NCBI RefSeq assembly: GCF_029784135.1
Contig: NC_073746.1
Coordinates: forward strand, 117,178,035-117,242,034
Length of the DNA: 64,000 nucleotides
Reading direction: 5' to 3'
From: Toxorhynchites rutilus septentrionalis
Taxonomy: Eukaryota; Arthropoda; Insecta; Diptera; Culicidae
Position 1 is the first letter of the stretch; every line of letters begins with the position of its first letter. The position numbers and the translations under genes were made by a program. This document shows, one piece after another, positions 1 through 13,290 of the stretch. Below the pieces are notes generated by a model. That model was not told where the DNA came from. It was given only the letters and a program-made list of their open reading frames with translations, and did not search any database.

Positions 1-1130
1 TTCCCCTGTTACACATATCACTAGCGACCGTAGCTGGTCCCATCTGTTTGTGTAAAATTCTAAACAATTCTACTTTCTGAAAACCAACCATGGCGCTCAC
101 CACCGCCGCCGTTCTGTAGTAAAGTATTACCACCAGAGAACGAAAATTACGCTCATTACCAACCAGTCTATTATTCAGTCACTTTAAAAGCACCCTCACC
201 ACTCGTTTAGCCCAGCTGACCGTGCATAATCTTCACGGCTAGCTCCGAGTTCTGCAACCTCCAGCGCCGTGTCTCGTCGTCTGTTTTGCAAAAAGTAGTG
301 CACTCTTCTGTGCCGAGTAGACACATCACCTGTATGTAATTATCTCTTGCTATCGCCACCGCTCGTATCTTTCACTTGCCCCACCCAAGATTATACTCTT
401 GAGCGTACATGTACCTCTGTCCTCGTGGCACGCCCACAGGATAATTGAAATTTATATCCACCAGAGGAGAGGCGAATGTCTCAAAACACCACGCTGCTCC
501 ATATGGATGGAGGAGCGAGCCTGGCTTCCGTACCAGCGGGCGTTAATCCCATAATATCCACCACTAGATCAGACAATCACACTTCTAGCGATGGAAAAAC
601 TAATTCTCGCTCATCATTACTTCTCGTTTTTGCCACCCCCAGAACACCACACAAAAACGATGACGATCTTGTTTGTGGCCGATGATATCTCTCGAAAATC
701 CGCCCGACGTCAAGCGCCAGCTCGCAGGAGGCTGGCTGCCTCCTTTCGTCGTTTATCCTCCGTTCGTGGGAATCGGTCGAGCTCCACTAGAGGCGTTCTA
801 GTGGCGCACCGCCCAGAACAGATAAGAGCTGGCCGAAATTGTAAGCCACGATAGCGCCGCATCTCTGACTACTGCACACATATACGCGCACCGCCGTAAA
901 GATGTCCTGAATGACTTGTAACCCCTCGGGATGGTGCTTGGTCCGGTGATTATGGCGTGTGTAGTGGCCTCTGACTGTCCTAATAGCCCACTTTCGATCG
1001 ACATTCGAGTTGTCTTACATCGGGGTTTTTTTTTCTTCTCTCTTTCGGCTCTCAGAGGATAAGGTTTGGTATGTTGGAAAAAAAATCGATGGTGAAAGAG
1101 CAAATCACAAAGGGTTTATCACCCGGAAGG
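1..1130. other. GC-richer, single-copy-like segment without a recognisable gene
   Basis: This segment is less AT-rich than most of the window and mostly free of the repeat families found elsewhere. Short open frames occur on both strands, but none has a recognisable domain, a convincing initiation context or homology I can name. I treat them as chance. Part of it recurs at 6082-6304. It may be host intergenic or intronic sequence, or an unrecognised repeat. Confidence 0.4.
35..241 (+). repeat. Diverged direct repeat, copy 1 (partner 6082-6304)
   Basis: Both copies share TGGTCCCATCTGT at the start, a block around AATTACGCTCATTAC, ATTATTCAG followed by ACTTTAAAAGCAC, and TGGCCCAGCTGACC-like then ATAATCTT.ACGGCTA at the end, in the same order and orientation. 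Identity is partial, with indels. This is either an old local duplication split by the transposons at 1.6-5.6 kb or two members of an unrecognised dispersed repeat. Confidence 0.75.
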
Positions 1131-1629
1131 TGTTTTGCCTTCAACAAATCATGTAACACGCTTGTTTTACTGTATAGATCAATTTTTTGTATGAATTACA
1201 ATGTGGCAAAATTCATTGTAAAATTGGTGTTTAATGAATGACACTTAGGAAATCCAATAGAAGTGCATTTTGTGCAGTAATTGTAAAATCCAGTTGAATA
1301 TAATTTAACCTAATTTAAAGATCGGCAAACTTAACCAGGTGAACTTCGCCAGTCTCACCATTGTTTTTTCTTGTGGTTTTAGAGGTTTCGGAATAGGAAA
1401 GGCCATCGTTTTTCTTTTTTTTTTTCGGAATCCACACATTTTTACATAAAATAAAAAAAAAACAGGAACACTTGTCTTTCTTATTTTTTAGATATATTAA
1501 ACTATTAAGTTGAATGTCTCACCTCAAACCTCAAACCATTCATACGAATTTTTAAAACTCGTGAGACGACCGAATAACAACAGAGATTATTGCGATTGGT
1601 AACATTGTGGATTCTCTTTTCAATTGTAC
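1131..1629. other. AT-rich sequence, nothing identified
   Basis: Low-complexity AT-rich DNA with several A and T runs. I see no open frame of note, no repeat shared with the rest of the window and no RNA gene. Confidence 0.4.
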
Positions 1630-2035
1630 TCTGAACAGTGTCAAGAAATCGAAAATTAACAAGACAATAGAAAAGTAAAAAAAAAACTTTTTAAGTTAAA
1701 CGGTTTAATGTACTAAAAGCTAGAAAATAATTAGGCAAGTAGCAGTTAGTAGTTATCACATCCCTTCCTTCATTAATCTAGGGCAATGATGAGACTAAAA
1801 TAAAATCGTGGGGCATATGATGAAACAACTAACTCTGGATAATGGAAATCCGACGTGCCCCACGATTTTATTTTAGTCTCATCATTGCCCTAGATTAAGG
1901 AAGGAAGGGAAGTGATAACTACTAAATGCTACTTGCCTCATTATTTTCTAGCTTTTGGTACATTGAACCGTTTAACTTGAAAAGTTTTTTTTTTCCTTTT
2001 TTATTTCTTACCTAATTGTCTTTGGAATAGTTTGA
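1630..2035. mobile_element. Foldback (long inverted repeat) MITE
   Basis: Two arms of about 140 bp or more face each other. The inner end of the left arm, ATCGTGGGGCA near 1805-1815, pairs with TGCCCCACGAT near 1856-1866 across a loop of about 40 bp. Pairing continues outward through AGTCTCATCATTGCCC, the GGAAGG motif and TTTTCTAGC to the A/T runs near 1680 and 1990, then weakly to about 1630 and 2030. There is no coding sequence, so it would be non-autonomous. I could not define a target duplication. Confidence 0.85.
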
Positions 2036-2378
2036 TGATGTACTATATTCTATTAGTCAAATCATTTCATTCAATACCGATATTGAGGGGATAATAATAA
2101 AAAAACATACACCTTTTTGAATTTATGTTGTTCACAATGTAGTGTGTTCTCCTAGTCAAGCCAATCAGCCATTTTTTTTAGCGGCGGCCAAATTGAATTT
2201 CTAATTTTTGATAATGAGGGACAACCCTACAAACACACAAACATACTTACAAACAGGTCATGTTGAATGGAACCGTTTAAAAAAGTAATTGGCTATTTTG
2301 TTATATTTGTTATCTTGGATTTGAATTTTTCATAAATAGCTGGGATCTACTGGTCAAGCCCCTTCACTTGACACCCAT

Positions 2379-2659
2379 TTTTTTTTTTTTTTTTTTTTAC
2401 CTTCGCTTATTTTTCGTCGGCCTATTTCCGCCACTTTAGTGCCAATCACCGACATCAGGGAGGCGACTCCACCTGTTCCTACCTATCAGACTCAACAACT
2501 CATGAGCCGGGCCAACTTCTTTTACTTCCGCTCCGAAGGAAGACGTAACCAGAGATTTTTCGCCTCAGAAAATCCCAACGACGCCAGCTGGGATTGAACC
2601 CAGGCCGATCGGATTGTGAGGCTGTTACGCTAACCATACAACCACTGGCGCCGTCGAAC
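2379..2659 (-). mobile_element. tRNA-derived SINE, minus strand, poly(A)-tailed
   Basis: Read on the minus strand it begins with a tRNA-like head containing GGTTAGCG and a B box GGTTCAATCCC, continues with a tRNA-unrelated body and ends in a run of about 20 A (the T run at 2378-2398 on the plus strand). ACACCCATTTT flanks both sides (from 2371 and from 2660) and fits a target-site duplication made inside the surrounding minisatellite unit. The head is RNA polymerase III promoter-like, not a functional tRNA gene. Confidence 0.85.
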
Positions 2660-2758
2660 ACACCCATTTTGATGGGGTTTGTTTTGAGAAAATATGTAAT
2701 TCGCCATTTTGTGGTGGCGGCCTGTTTGTATTTTCATTTTTTTTATAAATAACTGTGT

Positions 2759-3024
2759 ATGCACACCCGTGGCCGAGTGGTTAGCGTCTCACATTATCAT
2801 GCCGGGTGTTCGGGTTCGATTCCCGTTCTGGCCGGGGGATTTTTCGTCAAAAAATTTCTTTCGATTTTCACTGTGGTCACGCGTATTCTAGAGCCTGCCC
2901 CTCGGAATACATACAAGGCGTATTATTTGGCTTGAGAAATCTCAACTAAGTATTTATAAATGACGCTAGGTCATGCATGCGTTGAGATGGCTAAAGTTCC
3001 ATAGGGAACGTTAACGCCATTCAG
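2759..3024 (+). mobile_element. tRNA-derived SINE, plus strand, perfect 15-bp TSD
   Basis: The head contains an A-box-like TGGCCGAGTGG and a B box GGTTCGATTCC with tRNA spacing, followed by a body that ends TTAACGCCATTCAG without a poly(A) tail. TATAAATAACTGTGT is repeated exactly at 2744-2758 and 3025-3039, which fixes the ends and gives a 266-bp element. It differs in body sequence from the SINE at 2379-2659, so two SINE families are present. It is inserted into a minisatellite unit. Confidence 0.92.
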
Positions 3025-3698
3025 TATAAATAACTGTGTTTTACTATTCAAACCCTTTCATCGGATACCCATATTGATGAGTTTATGAGAAAATATGTAA
3101 TCCGCCATTTTGAATTTACATTATTTATAAATAACTGTGTTCTACTAGTCACGCCCTTTCATTTGATACCCATATTGATGGGGTTTTGAGAAAATATGTA
3201 ATCCGCAATTTTGTTGTGACGGCCATTTTAGATTTTTTTTTCATAAATAACTGTGTTCTATTAGCCAATCCCTTTCATTTGATTCCCATATTGATGGGGT
3301 TTTGAGAAAAAATCCGCCATTTTGTGGTGGCGGCCATGTTGGATTTGCATTCCTCAGGAATATCTGTGTTCTACTAGTCAAGCCCTTTCATGTGATACCC
3401 ATATTGATGGGGTATGGGAAAAACCATATTGATTGGGTTTTGAGAAAATATGTAATCCGCCATTTTGTAGCGGCCGCCAGATTGGATTTTTAAAATCATG
3501 AAATACGCAGTTTTAAAATGACTGCAGAGACAGATGTGTGTTCCAAATTTCAGATCAATCGGTCAACGGGAAGGGGTTCAAATTTCTATTAATGTGGTAA
3601 AGCGCTACAGACAAACATGTTACAAACATACAAACATACAAATTACAGGGCAAGCTAAATAAAACCGTTTAAAAAAGGCGGATTTTCCTAACGGTGTA

Positions 3699-4140
3699 CA
3701 CTGAAGTCGCTTTTTACCCGGTTTTTTTATACGCGGTTTTATTTTACACGGCTTTTTTACGTGTTTTTTGGAATTTACGCGTTTTATTTTTACGCGGATT
3801 TCGGAATTTACGCGGCACGTATCAACCGCGTAAAATTCAATATGCTAATTGATGTGACTTTTCACGAAATAAGTTGGTATTGTATCACTGATTAGAAGCT
3901 AAGAAATGAAATGAGATTGTAGCATGCAAAAAAAAATTGTAAACCAATTGTTAGAATATGGGTTGCATTTTAAACTAATAATTTGCTGTTTGTTAGATTT
4001 TTGCACGGATTTTGAAAATTAACCGGTTTATTTTTACGCAGATTTTGGAATTTACGCGGTTATTTTTCACACGGAATTTGGAGTTTACGCGGTTTTTGTT
4101 TACGCGACACGTTTTCTCCGCATAAAAAGCGACTCCAGTG
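3699..4140. mobile_element. TA-flanked MITE with CACTGRAGTCGC termini
   Basis: The left end CACTGAAGTCGCTTTTTA and the right end TAAAAAGCGACTCCAGTG are inverted repeats. TA dinucleotides at 3697-3698 and 4141-4142 fit the target of Tc1/mariner-type elements. The body has repeated TTTACGCGG-like motifs and no coding sequence. At 442 bp it is a non-autonomous element. Confidence 0.88.
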
Positions 4141-4147
4141 TATTTTT

Positions 4148-5640
4148 TTTATCCTCCACTGACCCCCACACCAGAAGGCTCAGACAAAGAGCCCATATAG
4201 TGTTCAGCTTGCATTTGAAAACTCTTATATTTGTGGCAGCTTTCAAGTCATTAGGAAGTGCGTTATACTTTAATGGACCATAACTCATGATACGTGTAAG
4301 TCCCAAGTTTGTGCATGCTCTGGTTCTCAATAAATCATTGCCATTTCTCGTATTTGTGAGGGTAACCCGAGTCGAATGAAATCGAATGTGATGAAATCTA
4401 GGATTGTGTAAGCTGTTATGAATGAATACAATTGTTTGAGTGTCACACAAGCCTATAACTGGTATAATTCGGTGAACATATATAGAGTGCAATTGTCGGA
4501 TATAATACAGGAAGATTGAAGACTACTTGAACACACATATTCTGCAGCGTTTGTACTTTTTTAAGTTTTGATTTTGCAGCATGACCCCATACAATAATTA
4601 AATATTGAAGGATGGAATGGATACACGCATAATAAAATTGCAACAATGCTTCTTCCGGTGCGCACTTTCAGCAACGCACTCTTTTCATTAGGCCACACTG
4701 AGTCGAAACTTTTTTCGATACATGCTCTGTATGAGAATCCCATGAAAGACAGGAATCTAAATGTAGCCCTAAGTATTTGAAAGTTGTAATTTTTTCAATA
4801 CACAGGTTCTTGACACGCGGATCGGGGTGTTGAGATTTTTTTTTTGCGTGGTGAGTGAAAAATCATGTATTTCGTTTCAGTTTGGTTCAAGGTAAGACGA
4901 TTGCCGCTGAAGTATTCCGAAGAGTCGCCGAATCTGATTCTATGTTAGCTAGGACTGATTGGATATTAAAACGAGGGTAAAATAAAGCTGAATCATCTGC
5001 AAAAAGCCTTAATATTCCATGGAGCTTCAGATTACCAGAGTCATTGATGAAAATCAGGAAAAGTAGAGAACCTATATTACTTCCTTGTGGAACTCCTATA
5101 CTGATCTGTCGTAAACCACTGCGAACACCGTTTATTGAAACAAATTGTTTTTGATAAGATAGATAACTTTTTATCAGATCATTGACAATTCCCCTTACGC
5201 CATAACGATGGAGTTTTTTCAAGAGAATTTCATGGTCAAGTGTATCAAAAACTTTTTTTAGATCGATGAATAATCCCCCCACTATCTTTTTCTGGTCAAT
5301 TTCGTTGATTAGTTGATCAACTAGTTCGGTAATAGCAGTGATTGTTCCACAACCCTCCCGGAAACCGTACTGAGACTTGTACATAACATTGTTGGCACTT
5401 AAAAAGTTAACAAGATGGTTGGTTAGAGGTTTTTCTAAGATTTTATTAGTGACAGACAACGTTGAAATTGGTCAGTAGCAAATAGGCAGGGTTCGAAGGG
5501 TCGCCCGCGTCTCCAGATTTAAACACTGGCAATACCTTAGCGATTCTCATAGTATTAGGATAAACACCAGTTGTGATTATTCTATCGAAATTTTTTTTTA
5601 AAATCTCAGAGAACCGGCCCATTATTGCATATTTGAAAAC
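4148..5640 (-). pseudogene. Non-LTR retrotransposon ORF2 (reverse transcriptase), broken
   Basis: The best piece is 5459-4887, about 190 residues of reverse transcriptase: YGFREG (residues 31-36), motif A FIDLKKVFDTLDH with Asp66, motif B GVPQGS near 122, and FADD at 153-156 as the catalytic Asp pair. Upstream, about 5590-5460 in another frame, gives PNTMRIAKVLPVFKSGD, the usual RT entry motif. Downstream pieces at 4743-4561, 4646-4443 and 4492-4100 are in different frames; the last has the LPNDLKAATNIRVFKCKLN tail typical of CR1/L2/Jockey-group ORF2. Frameshifts and stops make it dead and it is 5' truncated. The T run at 4142-4150 would be the A tail. The nominal C-terminus runs into the adjacent MITE. 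Confidence 0.88.
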
Positions 5641-6081
5641 CGCTATTAAATCGCTGTAAAAAGTGCATTGAAACTGGAGGAATCTACTTCCAATAATAAA
5701 ATCAACAAATATATAAATAACTTGTTTGAACGTATTTTTTTTTACTACTAATTCCGAGACATAATTGACTCACTGTGTATGGAGAAATCAGCAGTCGATG
5801 AAAGTGGAGTGCTCTATAATTGAACGTTTCAGGAGTCTGAATGATTCTGAATGAATGATTAGCGATTATTAGCCAACATAATTTGATCCACTTATCACCC
5901 TACTCAACCACAGTTTTAGTTTACCTTGCAGCTAGGAAAAATGTTCAAAATTCTTCGCCGACTCAGGTGAAAACCAAGGATTCGACAACGATTCCGAAAT
6001 AATCTACTTTCCATGGACATCAAGGTAAATCTAATGCCAAATCACCGGGACAAAATCCTCCGGTACACAGCGCAACACCCA
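5641..6081. other. Unassigned sequence between LINE remnant and duplicated block
   Basis: The part next to 5640 may be decayed upstream LINE sequence, since short RT-like stretches can be read on the minus strand. The rest shows nothing I recognise. Confidence 0.35.
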
Positions 6082-6304
6082 TGGTCCCATCTGTGCAAGC
6101 AAAATTCTAAACAGCCCTGCTACATGTTAAACGGCGACCATGATGCTGGCCGTCTCTCGTCTCTCGTTGTGTAGCAAATTACGTCCACTAGAGAGCAAAA
6201 TTACGCTCATTACTAGTGCTGTATATTATTCAGCAACTTTAAAAGCACACTTAGCCCTCCGCCATTCGTTTGGCCCAGCTGACCATGTATAATCTTGACG
6301 GCTA
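6082..6304 (+). repeat. Diverged direct repeat, copy 2 (partner 35-241)
   Basis: This is the same-orientation partner of the block near the start of the window, with matching anchors from TGGTCCCATCTGTG to TATAATCTTGACGGCTA. It has a few small insertions relative to copy 1. Sequence after the shared block differs (AGCTCCGAG in copy 1, CAGAAAGC here), so the homology boundary is about 6304. Confidence 0.75.
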
Positions 6305-6392
6305 CAGAAAGCTTGGGGCACTCTTTGGGTGGAGTCGGGTTATTTTGCTTCGGAAAGTGAGACGGAAAGTAGGGTACGATCGTTTGATCAAC

Positions 6393-6395
<3 letters not shown>

Positions 6396-6476
<81 letters not shown>
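6396..6476. repeat. (AT)n microsatellite
   Basis: About 40 uninterrupted AT dinucleotides. Unlike the two other long AT tracts it is not preceded by a TC start nor followed by a Helitron-like body. It sits directly before a three-unit tandem repeat. Confidence 0.97.
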
Positions 6477-6478
<2 letters not shown>

Positions 6479-6479
6479 C

Positions 6480-6890
6480 ATATTAAAAATTGATATTTTT
6501 GGACTCATTTTATCGAGTTTTTTTTTGTAATGGATACATTTTGATGGTTTTGGAAATTTGTTTACGAATTCATATTGGAGGTTATACGTCATTTGTATAA
6601 AGACATGATTTTATTAAAAATTAAAATATACGCATATTAAAAATGGATATTTTTCGATTCTTTCTATGTTTTTTTTTCTGATGGATACATTTTGAAGGTT
6701 TTGGAGGTTTGTTTATGAATACACATTGGAGGTCATATGTCATTTGTATAAAACAACGTAATTTAAAAAAATATGAATATTTTTGGATTCTTTTTAAGTT
6801 TTTAAGTTTTTAAGAGTTTTTTTTTGTAATGGATACATTTTGATGATTTTGAAGTTTTGTTTATAAATACATATTGGAAGTAATGAAGAC
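6480..6890. repeat. Three-unit tandem repeat, ~120-155 bp units
   Basis: Three successive units each contain a CATATTAAAAAT-like start, ATTTTTGGATTC, a T-rich stretch, TGGATACATTTTGA.GG/ATTTT, TTTGTTTA, AATACATATTGGA and CATTTGTATAAA (the third copy is diverged and shorter). Units run roughly 6480-6625, 6626-6765 and 6766-6890. There is no coding potential. Confidence 0.8.
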
Positions 6891-7195
6891 ATTTATGAAG
6901 TAATAGTTTGAAATGATAACGATAAATTATCAGCTCTAGTATGACATGAATTATCGACAGAACGCAAATACTGCGCCATAACCAGTGATATGGAAGATCA
7001 AGATCAATTTATGCCAATGAAATCAAAATGAGAAAAAAATATCAGGTGATATAAATTCAGATTAGAATTGATTTCGGGGTAAAGTCCCTCTAAAATAAAA
7101 ACGGAACGGTCGATAAAAATCACCGAAAAATAATACACGAGTTCGCTTAGCGATTAAATTTATCAAATTTAATCCTTCAAGATCATGTCATGATA
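6891..7195. other. Unassigned AT-rich sequence before the mariner
   Basis: No repeat, open frame or RNA gene recognised. It is the left flank of the TA-flanked mariner insertion. Confidence 0.35.
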
Positions 7196-7310
7196 TACAG
7201 GGTTTTCCATTTCGGGCTTCCGAAAGTATACAGCCCTGCGCTGACAACCGTTTAACATAGCTGTCAACCAAAGCGTCATATCGTTAGTTGAATGTCTGCC
7301 ATTTTACAAT

Positions 7311-9506
<2,196 letters not shown>

Positions 9507-9575
9507 TGGCATAAACCAAACTTTAATTTGAAATAAAAGTTTCATCGAAATTCGAATTCTAAGTGTGTTTTATTT

Positions 9576-10133
9576 AATTTTTTTATTTTTATTGCCAATC
9601 TAGATTGTAGACCGATACATTCTTAATACTACTTAAAACTACTTACTTAAAACTAAAAATCTAAAGAGAGCTGGCTGGATAATTTATTCGTTTAATTTAA
9701 AAGACGATTTTAACAAGTTACAGAATCAATTTTTTTTTTATTTATTTATTTCGTCAAACCAGCGTAGACTAAATATGCTGCCCAAATATTACAGTGAAAT
9801 TTAACGATATCTTATGCTATTCAGATAGTCTTTGAGCATTGATCTTGACATGGTTACATCAATTGTTTCACTGTGTTCGTTACAGAGGCTCATCATACGA
9901 TTAACAGGACTATATTTGGCATAATTCGTTCTTCGATAATCTATGTAAAAAATGTTAGGGTTTCTCAGGTTCCTAATCGGTGCGTAAAAATTCAGGTTTC
10001 CTAATATTTCTTCTGAGTCCACTCGTTGTGATATGATATCAATAATAAATAGAATCATGGCAGAGTTCCGACGTTCTTTTAGGCTTTTAATATTGATTAG
10101 CATACAGCGTGCTTCATATGGAGGTAGATGATA
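9576..10133 (-). mobile_element. 5'-truncated non-LTR retrotransposon insertion
   Basis: Flanked by TGTGTTTTATTT at 9564-9575 and 10134-10145, a 12-bp target duplication that places the insertion between the transposase stop codon and the right TIR of the mariner. Minus-strand A-rich sequence at the low-coordinate end, and again near 9731-9750, serves as tail. Only the last ~100 codons of ORF2 and the 3' UTR remain. Confidence 0.9.
9801..10103 (-). pseudogene. C-terminal fragment of LINE ORF2
   Basis: The 100-residue frame includes LKERRNSAMILFIIDIISQR, then NLNFYAPIRNLRN, a YRRTNYAKYSPVNRMM motif and LCNEHSETIDVTMSRS. This pattern (two hydrophobic helices, then R.TNYA.YSP..RMMS..N) is the conserved C-terminus of CR1/L2/Jockey-group ORF2 proteins after the reverse transcriptase. 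The catalytic domain is missing because of 5' truncation. The nominal start Met is internal to the original protein. Confidence 0.85.
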
Positions 10134-10189
10134 TGTGTTTTATTTCAATTTACTTTCGGAATTTAAAGTTGGAAAACCCTGTACAATAA

Positions 10190-10708
10190 GAAGATCATCT
10201 TTCCTTTTCCACCAATAAACTAGTGTAGGTTTCTCTCCGAGAAATCATCCTATTTGCTCAAAAAATAATCGAACTTTTTTTCTCAATAATACTTTTTAAT
10301 TTTTTTAAGAAATAATGTTGCAGCTAAATACATTTAGAAAGAGTATACTCTAATCATATCCAAATCTAGTAGGGTCACAAAGATTTTTTTTTTCAAAAAG
10401 TCCCACACCCAACTCAAACGTTAAAAACAAACTGTTGTTAAATACATATTATGAAAAATCAATTTAGTGCCATGGAAGGTTGGAACCTTTGAAGCGTTTC
10501 TCCAATTGTCCGGCAGTCGTTTTCAAATATTGTCGAGTTTGGCAACAACATACATATAAGGTTCGATATTAGATGAGCATTGAGAGTTAAAAACCAGATA
10601 TATTAGGTCTACAGCCTTCGTGTAAACCATAGATGTTATGTAGCCGTGGTTCTTTCTGCGACTTTTCAAAATAACAACTGATTTGAAACCTCTGTTTTTG
10701 CGTGGACG
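10190..10708. other. Unassigned AT-rich sequence
   Basis: I see no element ends, no tandem repeat and no believable open frame. The last part may be unrecognisable upstream sequence of the mariner relic that follows. Confidence 0.35.
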
Positions 10709-10990
10709 CACACCGCTAAAGTCGTGAAGGACACAATAAAAACCTTTAATTGGGAAACGCTAACACACCCGCCATATTCTTCAGATCTAGCCTTGTTAGA
10801 TAATCACCTTTTTACTTTAAGAAAAAATGAACTTGCAGAGAATTACTACGCCGCATATAAATAAATCGAAAAATGGGTCGGCGAATGGTTTTCGTCGAAA
10901 CAAAAAAAAAATATATATTAGAAATGAAACCACAATTTCTAAGAGATGGATGGAATTTGTACAATCGAACGGGAACGATTTTGACTAGGA
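10709..10990 (+). pseudogene. Relic of a Mos1/irritans-type mariner transposase C-terminus
   Basis: In frame from 10709 the translation reads HTAKVVKDTIKTFNWETL, then THPPYSSDLALLDNHLF, which aligns with the region from the second to the third catalytic Asp of DD34D mariners; the third Asp is kept (LLDNHLF). It continues LRKNELAENYYAAYK, an in-frame TAA near 10861, then IEKWVGEWFSSK, typical of mariner C-termini. The second catalytic Asp and everything upstream are unrecognisable. A-runs near 10901 add a frameshift. It is unrelated in sequence to the mariner at 7198-10181. Confidence 0.85.
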
Positions 10991-11215
10991 ATATTCTCCT
11001 GAAAATTACATGTTACATGTAATTCATATCTACAATATTCCGTGAATTCGACACGAAGACAACCGAGTCAGTATTTCAATAACAATAATAAAAAACTGAA
11101 GGGGATTGGGCGGTGGAGGTTACATTCTGAGATGTAAAGTGCTTGATGAACAATTCCACGCAAATCGTCCGGCCGCTGAACCCACCCTTTCTGATTTTTT
11201 CTGAAACTAGGTACA

Positions 11216-11300
11216 TATGATGGAGGCAACCTAAAATCACAATTTTCATTATAACATGACCATTATAATGAAAATTGTGATTTTAGGTAGCCTCTATCAT
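11216..11300. repeat. Short near-perfect palindrome (hairpin)
   Basis: Arms 11216-11254 and 11262-11300 pair almost completely; the core TCACAATTTTCATTATAA pairs with TTATAATGAAAATTGTGA across a 7-bp spacer. There are only one or two mismatches and an indel in 39 bp. This could be a MITE solo terminus that folded back, or a small foldback element. No target duplication defined. Confidence 0.85.
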
Positions 11301-12049
11301 AAGTCTTTCTTTCAAAAATTGTAGCTCAAAATAGAGTTGTCTGATTGAAATATGAAGTTTGACAAAGTTTGACAAAGTTTGACAAAGAAAATCAATTGGC
11401 TATTTAGGAAACATAACATAAATAGAAACAATCGTATAAACATACATATGTGGCATAATCGAAAATAAGAAATATGGATGGGAAAAAATCCACGCTGGCA
11501 AATAGGCAGGCAGATAGCCGATGCGGTTTCGGTTATCTAAGTAGGAAAGGGAGATCTTTACTCTTCCTTTTAATTTTAAGCTAGAGTAAAAATTCGTGTA
11601 TATATAGTCCGGATACTTACTCAAGAAATCGGTTCAATTTAGTCAGCAACAGGAATAATAGCTCAGTTTAGTAAAGCAAAAGTTCAAATTGTTCATCAAA
11701 TCATCAAAGCACAACACAATTAAGTTCAAATCAATATTCAATTGTCGAAGTAACGAGTAATACACCAAAAAAAGGAAACCAGTAAAATAATTACTCGAGA
11801 ACATCACTATCAATCCAAAATCGCCATCGTTGGTCGAACTCCTAACAGAGAAGGAGTTCGAGGTAACTATAATAGTGAATCCTGAAACCGCATAGTATTT
11901 CTCAAGCTCAAGGATTATGAACTTTTTCGCCTACCTAGTCGGGACTTACTACAATTTAGGGGCTTCAGGGGCCACAAATATTTTTCGAAATACAAAATAC
12001 AAGAATTAGTTTCCTTGGTTAAAATACAGTGTTAAAAATTCTTACTCAA
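11301..12049. other. Unassigned AT-rich sequence with a small 10-bp tandem repeat
   Basis: Three direct copies of GTTTGACAAA lie near 11357-11387. Otherwise no repeats, open frames or RNA genes recognised. Confidence 0.4.
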
Positions 12050-12508
12050 AAATTGAATTTAATATTTAAAACTTTTATATTTCAAAACATCTCCCTCAAA
12101 CATTTTTTTTCCCTGTGTATTTTTATTGGAAAACCCTCCCAATTTGATAAAGTTTGTCTTATAGTAGTGCGATGTCGGGCTCACCAAAATGGATAAATGA
12201 TTTTTTTAATTTATGAACTTTCAATACTATGTAAAATCGTAACCATCCAATTAAAGTAATATAAAAAAATAGAATCTACAACGATTGAATATGAAAAAAT
12301 ACATATAACGTTTTTTTTTTAGTATTGAAGTATTGAAATTTCATGAATTAAAAAAATTATATCTCCATTTTGGTGAGTCCGACACGGCACCACTCTATGT
12401 AAAACTTTGTGAAATTAGAAGGGGTTTCCAATAAGAATATACAAAACAAAAAATATCGAAAGGAAGATGTTTTGAGATATGAAAATTTTTAGTATAAAAA
12501 ACGGTTAT
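12050..12508. mobile_element. Foldback MITE with ~180-bp arms
   Basis: The left arm (about 12050-12235) and right arm (about 12320-12508) are inverted repeats: TTTCAAAACATCT with ATGTTTTGAGATA, TTATTGGAAA with TTTCCAATAA, and CACCAAAATGG with CCATTTTGGTG, closing on a loop of about 90 bp near GTATTGAA. The arms are AT-rich, diverged by point changes and small indels. No coding sequence. Confidence 0.85.
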
Positions 12509-13119
12509 TTAGCGGTGGAATTTCTGTGTGATGAAATGCTCTCGTTGTCGTATTAAATTATTCAATCCAAAGTTATTTTGGAAAAAAATCGTTTGAATAA
12601 CTAACTGTTCTTGAGTTATTTGTTTCTATAAACCGAGAATAATATAAATTATCTTCATCAGTATAATAAGTAATAAGTGATTTATAATGCAAAATCATAT
12701 GTATAATTGTAAATAGCATAATTGTTTGAAATAGGTCGAAATTATATTTTGGAATTTGATGAAATTTTAAAACATTGAAACTATATTTTGATCAAAATAC
12801 ATTGCATAAGTCGTAATATGGGGATTTGGGTACATGTTTCCGTTGAAAATTTAATAGTCTAATGAAAAATGTATATTTTTGAAATTGAGATTATTTCGAA
12901 CAGTGTATTTCTTATAGCATTCTTTGACATGATTTTTGACTTCCCAAGAAGTTTTCGTGTATATTGCAATAATGCAATAAAGCTTTTTCTTATAATTTAA
13001 ACACGTAATTTCCATCTGCTTAATATTTTCGAAGAAAAGGAATCAATATATTTTTCAAAAATCTCAAACAGTTTTGTTCCTTATCGTAAAGTATTAGACT
13101 CGTATTTCCTTTATTTTTT
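12509..13119. other. AT-rich sequence, nothing identified
   Basis: Low-complexity AT-rich DNA without shared repeats, open frames or RNA genes that I can recognise. Confidence 0.4.
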
Positions 13120-13290
13120 CACTAGGGTGCCCATTTGTATTTTAGGGTCCAAATTTTTTTTCCATTTAAATAAAAATCAAAGCTTTGGGATTACTGAACC
13201 GATTCAGATGATCGACATTTCTATTTGAAGCCCTTGCAACTGGTCTTCTTTGAAAAAATATAACACTTTCAAACAATTTGAATTTTGTTT
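13120..13290. repeat. Fragment related to the 39.46-40.27 kb MITE family
   Basis: GGGTGCCCATTTGTATTTTA resembles the interior of the MITE near 39535 (GGGTGCCCATTTCCATTTTA), and the following ACCGATTCAGATGATCGACAT resembles its TATGTCGATCATCTCAATCGG segment in reverse sense. No termini are visible, so this is at most an internal scrap. Confidence 0.45.

Larger units (their letters stand above)
2040..3690. repeat. Decayed minisatellite of ~105-120 bp units
   Basis: The unit contains TGTGTTCTACTAGTCAAGCC, then CCATATTGATGGGG, GAGAAAATATGTAATCCGCC and ATTTTGTGGTGGCGGCC. Clear units begin near 3030, 3128, 3248 and 3365; weaker ones lie at 2040-2200 and 2330-2760. Both flanks carry CAAACATAC runs followed by CCGTTTAAAAAA (near 2270 and 3663), so the tract may be one element with internally amplified units. 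Two SINEs are inserted in it. A related relic in reverse orientation lies near 53573-53612. Confidence 0.8.

Noticed and set aside
2764..2836. A functional tRNA gene
   Set aside because: A and B boxes are present, but the acceptor and anticodon arms do not form a proper cloverleaf and the sequence continues into a SINE body with a 15-bp target duplication.
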